Assembly: GCA_000438015.1 (NCBI GenBank)
Contig: FR901622.1
Location: 37,674-45,108, forward strand
Source: Coraliomargarita sp. CAG:312
GTDB taxonomy: Bacteria; Verrucomicrobiota; Verrucomicrobiia; Opitutales; Intestinicryptomonadaceae
Direction of reading: 5' to 3'
DNA: 7,435 nt
In this document: in pieces, positions 6,797 through 7,435 of the stretch
How the letters are laid out: each line of letters starts with the position of its first letter
How positions within the stretch are numbered: the first letter of the stretch is position 1
The notes under the pieces: generated by a model
The model's input: the letters and a program-made list of their open reading frames with translations, nothing else
What the model was told of the DNA's origin: nothing
The model's database searches: none
Translations under genes and position numbers: made by a program

Positions 6797-7420
6797 ATGA
6801 ACGAATTCTTTTCAGACGATTTTTACGATTCCCAAATGCCGCTTGGCTGGTCGGAAAAGGATTGGTTTGCCTACCTAAAGAAATCAAACGCCGAAATTGC
6901 AAAATTTGCCTCGCTATATTCTATAAACAGAAGCAGAGGTTTAAGCCTGGAAGACATTGCGCAAATGGCCGGCTGGGCATTCCCCGACGGAGAAGGAGAT
7001 TCCCCGGAGGAAGACGACGATTCTGAGTTTTCAGACGAGCCTTGGACGCTCTTGAACCATCCGCTTTACATAATAACGCGCGGATTGCTAAAGTGTCTGC
7101 AGGAACATCTAGGCAGGGTTATAGAAGAAACTCAAATAGCCCCAATGCATGTCTGGGAAATGTCGAAAGTTATCACACAAATTTCAATGTTCATATCATT
7201 GGCTGTAAATTCGACAGATTTAAGCGAAGACCTTCTTGCAAGGTGCAATTATAAAATGACCTCGCTTATGCTCAATAATTTCATAGCCCAGGTCGCCCAA
7301 ATTCCTACGCCCGGCTCTGAACAGGGGCGTGAACGCATGCGGCGCATAAACTATATAATTTTTGATTTGCGGCAACTTTGCCTTAATCTTGCGGAACGAT
7401 CCGCAATTGAGAAGAAATAG
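6797..7420 (+). CDS. Soluble helical protein, function unknown
   Basis: 207 residues from the ATG at 6797. A TTG at 6758 would add 13 residues, but neither has a ribosome binding site and the ATG start is simpler. There is no signal peptide and no membrane segment, so it is probably cytoplasmic. The first 60 residues are aromatic and charged (GWSEKDWFAYL). A strongly acidic linker, GEGDSPEEDDDSEFSDEP, lies at about 65-82. From residue 85 to the end the sequence is helical, with LYIITRGLLKCLQEHLGRVI, then HVWEMSKVITQISMFI, then a basic RERMRR before a last helix. The helical part looks like a small bundle or interaction domain. I do not recognise a family. The gene diverges from the methyltransferase gene across 109 bases and is followed after five bases by another start codon, so it probably heads an operon. 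Confidence 0.78.
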   Translation: MNEFFSDDFYDSQMPLGWSEKDWFAYLKKSNAEIAKFASLYSINRSRGLSLEDIAQMAGWAFPDGEGDSPEEDDDSEFSDEPWTLLNHPLYIITRGLLKCLQEHLGRVIEETQIAPMHVWEMSKVITQISMFISLAVNSTDLSEDLLARCNYKMTSLMLNNFIAQVAQIPTPGSEQGRERMRRINYIIFDLRQLCLNLAERSAIEKK

Positions 7421-7425
7421 AATCC

Positions 7426-7435
7426 ATGAAAAAAT
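7426..7435 (+). CDS. Start of a downstream gene, cut by the window edge
   Basis: ATG AAA AAA T begins five bases after the stop of the preceding gene, a typical operon spacing, with a purine-rich GAAGAAAT stretch about 7 bases upstream. Only three codons are visible, so nothing can be said about the product. MKK would suit a signal peptide but is far too little evidence. Confidence 0.4.

Overview
The window comes from a bacterial chromosome of moderate G+C. It is gene-dense except for one stretch of about 700 bases. The mix of genes fits the Planctomycetes-Verrucomicrobia-Chlamydiae group (Verrucomicrobiota or Lentisphaerota) best: a CcsA haem exporter with a long N-terminal extramembrane extension followed by a small lipoprotein, a secreted GH71/GH99-like glycosidase, a TrkA-C-containing SLC13 permease, and largely absent Shine-Dalgarno sites. 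This assignment is an inference from gene content, not a marker-gene placement.

Layout. (1) Bases 1-2058, plus strand: the 3' part of a CcsA-type cytochrome c biogenesis gene, cut by the window edge, then four bases later a small predicted lipoprotein gene, probably in one transcript ending at a hairpin near 2089-2112. (2) Bases 2059-2773: no convincing large gene. It holds several hairpins, a near-consensus sigma-70 promoter and a 24-codon reading frame with a Shine-Dalgarno-like site. (3) Bases 2774-4081, minus strand: a secreted glycoside hydrolase of the GH71/GH99-like group. (4) Bases 4082-4314: the intergenic region shared with a divergent gene; it carries a strong intrinsic terminator pointing along the minus strand. 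(5) Bases 4315-6147, plus strand: an SLC13-type permease with two cytosolic TrkA-C domains. (6) Bases 6198-6687, minus strand: an isoprenylcysteine methyltransferase-like membrane protein whose conserved C-terminus is in another frame after an eight-base homopolymer. (7) Bases 6797-7420, plus strand: an unrecognised soluble helical protein, followed after five bases by the first codons of another gene.

The genes do not form one obvious pathway. CcsA and the lipoprotein form an envelope unit. The divergent glycosidase and permease could be co-regulated, but nothing visible proves that. No phage, transposon, CRISPR or defence system was seen. The observations most worth a second look are the frameshifted methyltransferase, the orphan promoter with its mini-ORF, and the terminator upstream of the glycosidase.
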